Shown here piece by piece: positions 11,305 to 11,861 of a DNA stretch of 11,861 bases. The first letter of the stretch is position 1, and each line of letters starts with the position of its first letter. The DNA comes from a bacterium (lineage in GTDB: Bacteria; Patescibacteriota; Minisyncoccia; UBA6257; GWB1-50-10): assembly GCA_027310975.1 (NCBI GenBank), contig DAICZV010000023.1:1-11861 (forward strand). Direction: 5' to 3'. The position numbers and the translations under genes are program-made. The notes under the pieces are model-generated. The model was not told where the DNA came from. It saw only the letters and a list, made by a program, of their open reading frames with translations, and did not search any database.

Positions 11305-11861
11305 CTAGAAGCTGTAAGTTAACGATGAGGAGAACAGCGGCCCTTTATCGCGGAGCGAATAATCACATCCTATCACACTACTAATCTTCGTACCGAAATT
11401 CAGTTTAAAGCCGAATCCGGGAAGATTATTCGGCACGTCCTTCTGATAATGAAGGACGGTGTAGGCGATGTATGCCGGTCCGATGTTCAGACTCAAGGAA
11501 TTATATGCGAATGAGAAGTTTGGCCTCCAACCAGGATGGCCTCCCGTCCCAGCAAATACTCCCCACCAGGTCGTAAACGTCACATATTTCAGCGGTTGAA
11601 TAAACACGTATGGTCCGAGCCACGGCGTGTTGTCATAAAACCCGCCACTGGCACTTACGAAACAGCAGCCGTAATCGGTTCCGTACATCGCCTGTACGTA
11701 GTTCGCGGCGACCTGGAAATACAATGTCTCGGTATTGTTCGTGACCGTGAGCGAGCCGCCAATTCCGTCGCTTAGAGCGCTCCTACCGGAAGAAAGCGTA
11801 ACGCTCGATATCCGGTAATCTGCCGTCTGCGCGAATATCTCACCCGTGCACAGCGCCATCA
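11305..11861 (-). CDS. Partial beta-barrel (outer-membrane-like) protein, N-terminus off the right edge
   Basis: The reading frame is open to the right edge and 185 codons plus two bases are visible before the TAG at 11305. The first visible ATG (11859) is probably internal: the sequence MALCTGEIFAQ-TADYRIS reads like the end of a signal peptide with cleavage near AQ-TA, so the true start should lie just outside. The rest is rich in Gly, Ser, Thr, Tyr, Phe and Asn, with alternating polar/hydrophobic strands. The C-terminus, FSSSLTYSF, has hydrophobic or aromatic residues at -1, -3, -5 and -9 and a final Phe, the pattern of the outer-membrane barrel beta-signal. No family is recognised. GC is near 50 percent in the stretch I counted, lower than the central genes. 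An outer-membrane barrel is unexpected in a Patescibacterium, so either the protein has another location or the host assignment is wrong. Confidence 0.75.
   Translation of the reverse strand, partial: MALCTGEIFAQTADYRISSVTLSSGRSALSDGIGGSLTVTNNTETLYFQVAANYVQAMYGTDYGCCFVSASGGFYDNTPWLGPYVFIQPLKYVTFTTWWGVFAGTGGHPGWRPNFSFAYNSLSLNIGPAYIAYTVLHYQKDVPNNLPGFGFKLNFGTKISSVIGCDYSLRDKGPLFSSSLTYSF

Noticed and set aside
1..11861. CRISPR arrays, tRNA or rRNA genes, transposases, integrases
   Set aside because: No direct-repeat/spacer array, cloverleaf, conserved rRNA block or recombinase motif was seen on reading both strands.

Overview
The window looks like a piece of a high-GC Candidate Phyla Radiation (Patescibacteria, probably Parcubacteria) genome. 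This is inferred from compact gene packing, a bactofilin-like repeat domain fused to a multi-pass membrane domain, single-copy small housekeeping genes, TGA used as a normal stop, and -10 promoter elements placed so close to start codons that several transcripts would be leaderless. No rRNA, tRNA, CRISPR array or transposase was seen.

Layout. (1) Positions 1-1193 hold an AT-rich minus-strand gene that runs off the left edge. It encodes a protein with three membrane helices and a long soluble C-terminal part of unknown function. Its base composition and codon use (14 of 20 Arg codons are AGA/AGG) differ sharply from the rest, so it is probably recently acquired. (2) Positions 1250-4170 hold three plus-strand genes: an ABC-F ATPase with a degenerate second ATPase site, a beta-repeat membrane protein, and a cold-shock protein with its own strong promoter. 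Two strong terminators flank the cold-shock gene. (3) Positions 4249-7421 hold a tight, translationally coupled plus-strand operon: an EamA/DMT permease, a membrane-anchored clan GH-A-like glycosidase and a cytoplasmic GH1 glycosidase. (4) Positions 7360-9635 hold a minus-strand group: an ICMT-like membrane methyltransferase, an unknown 139-residue protein and a DEAD-box RNA helicase. The helicase gene's 3' end overlaps the GH1 gene's 3' end by 62 bases. (5) Positions 9696-10763 hold a plus-strand gene for an anchored extracytoplasmic protein of unknown function whose strand pattern suggests a TIM barrel. (6) Positions 10773-11861 hold a minus-strand cupin gene and, at the right edge, a partial beta-barrel protein ending in an outer-membrane-type C-terminal strand.

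How the genes may work together. The EamA-glycosidase-GH1 operon is the clearest functional unit: an anchored glycosidase outside, a permease in the membrane and a cytoplasmic GH1 enzyme suggest processing of a glycan or glycoside, though the substrate cannot be read from sequence. The ABC-F protein, cold-shock protein and RNA helicase are all translation/RNA-structure proteins but are not one operon. Regulation appears to rest on leaderless starts and on two perfect or near-perfect DNA dyads (9663-9690 and 11209-11247) that overlap promoters and point -10-like hexamers outward on both strands. No complete undescribed system is evident. The best leads are the AT-rich left-edge gene, the two promoter dyads, the glycosidase operon and the unexpected outer-membrane-like barrel.
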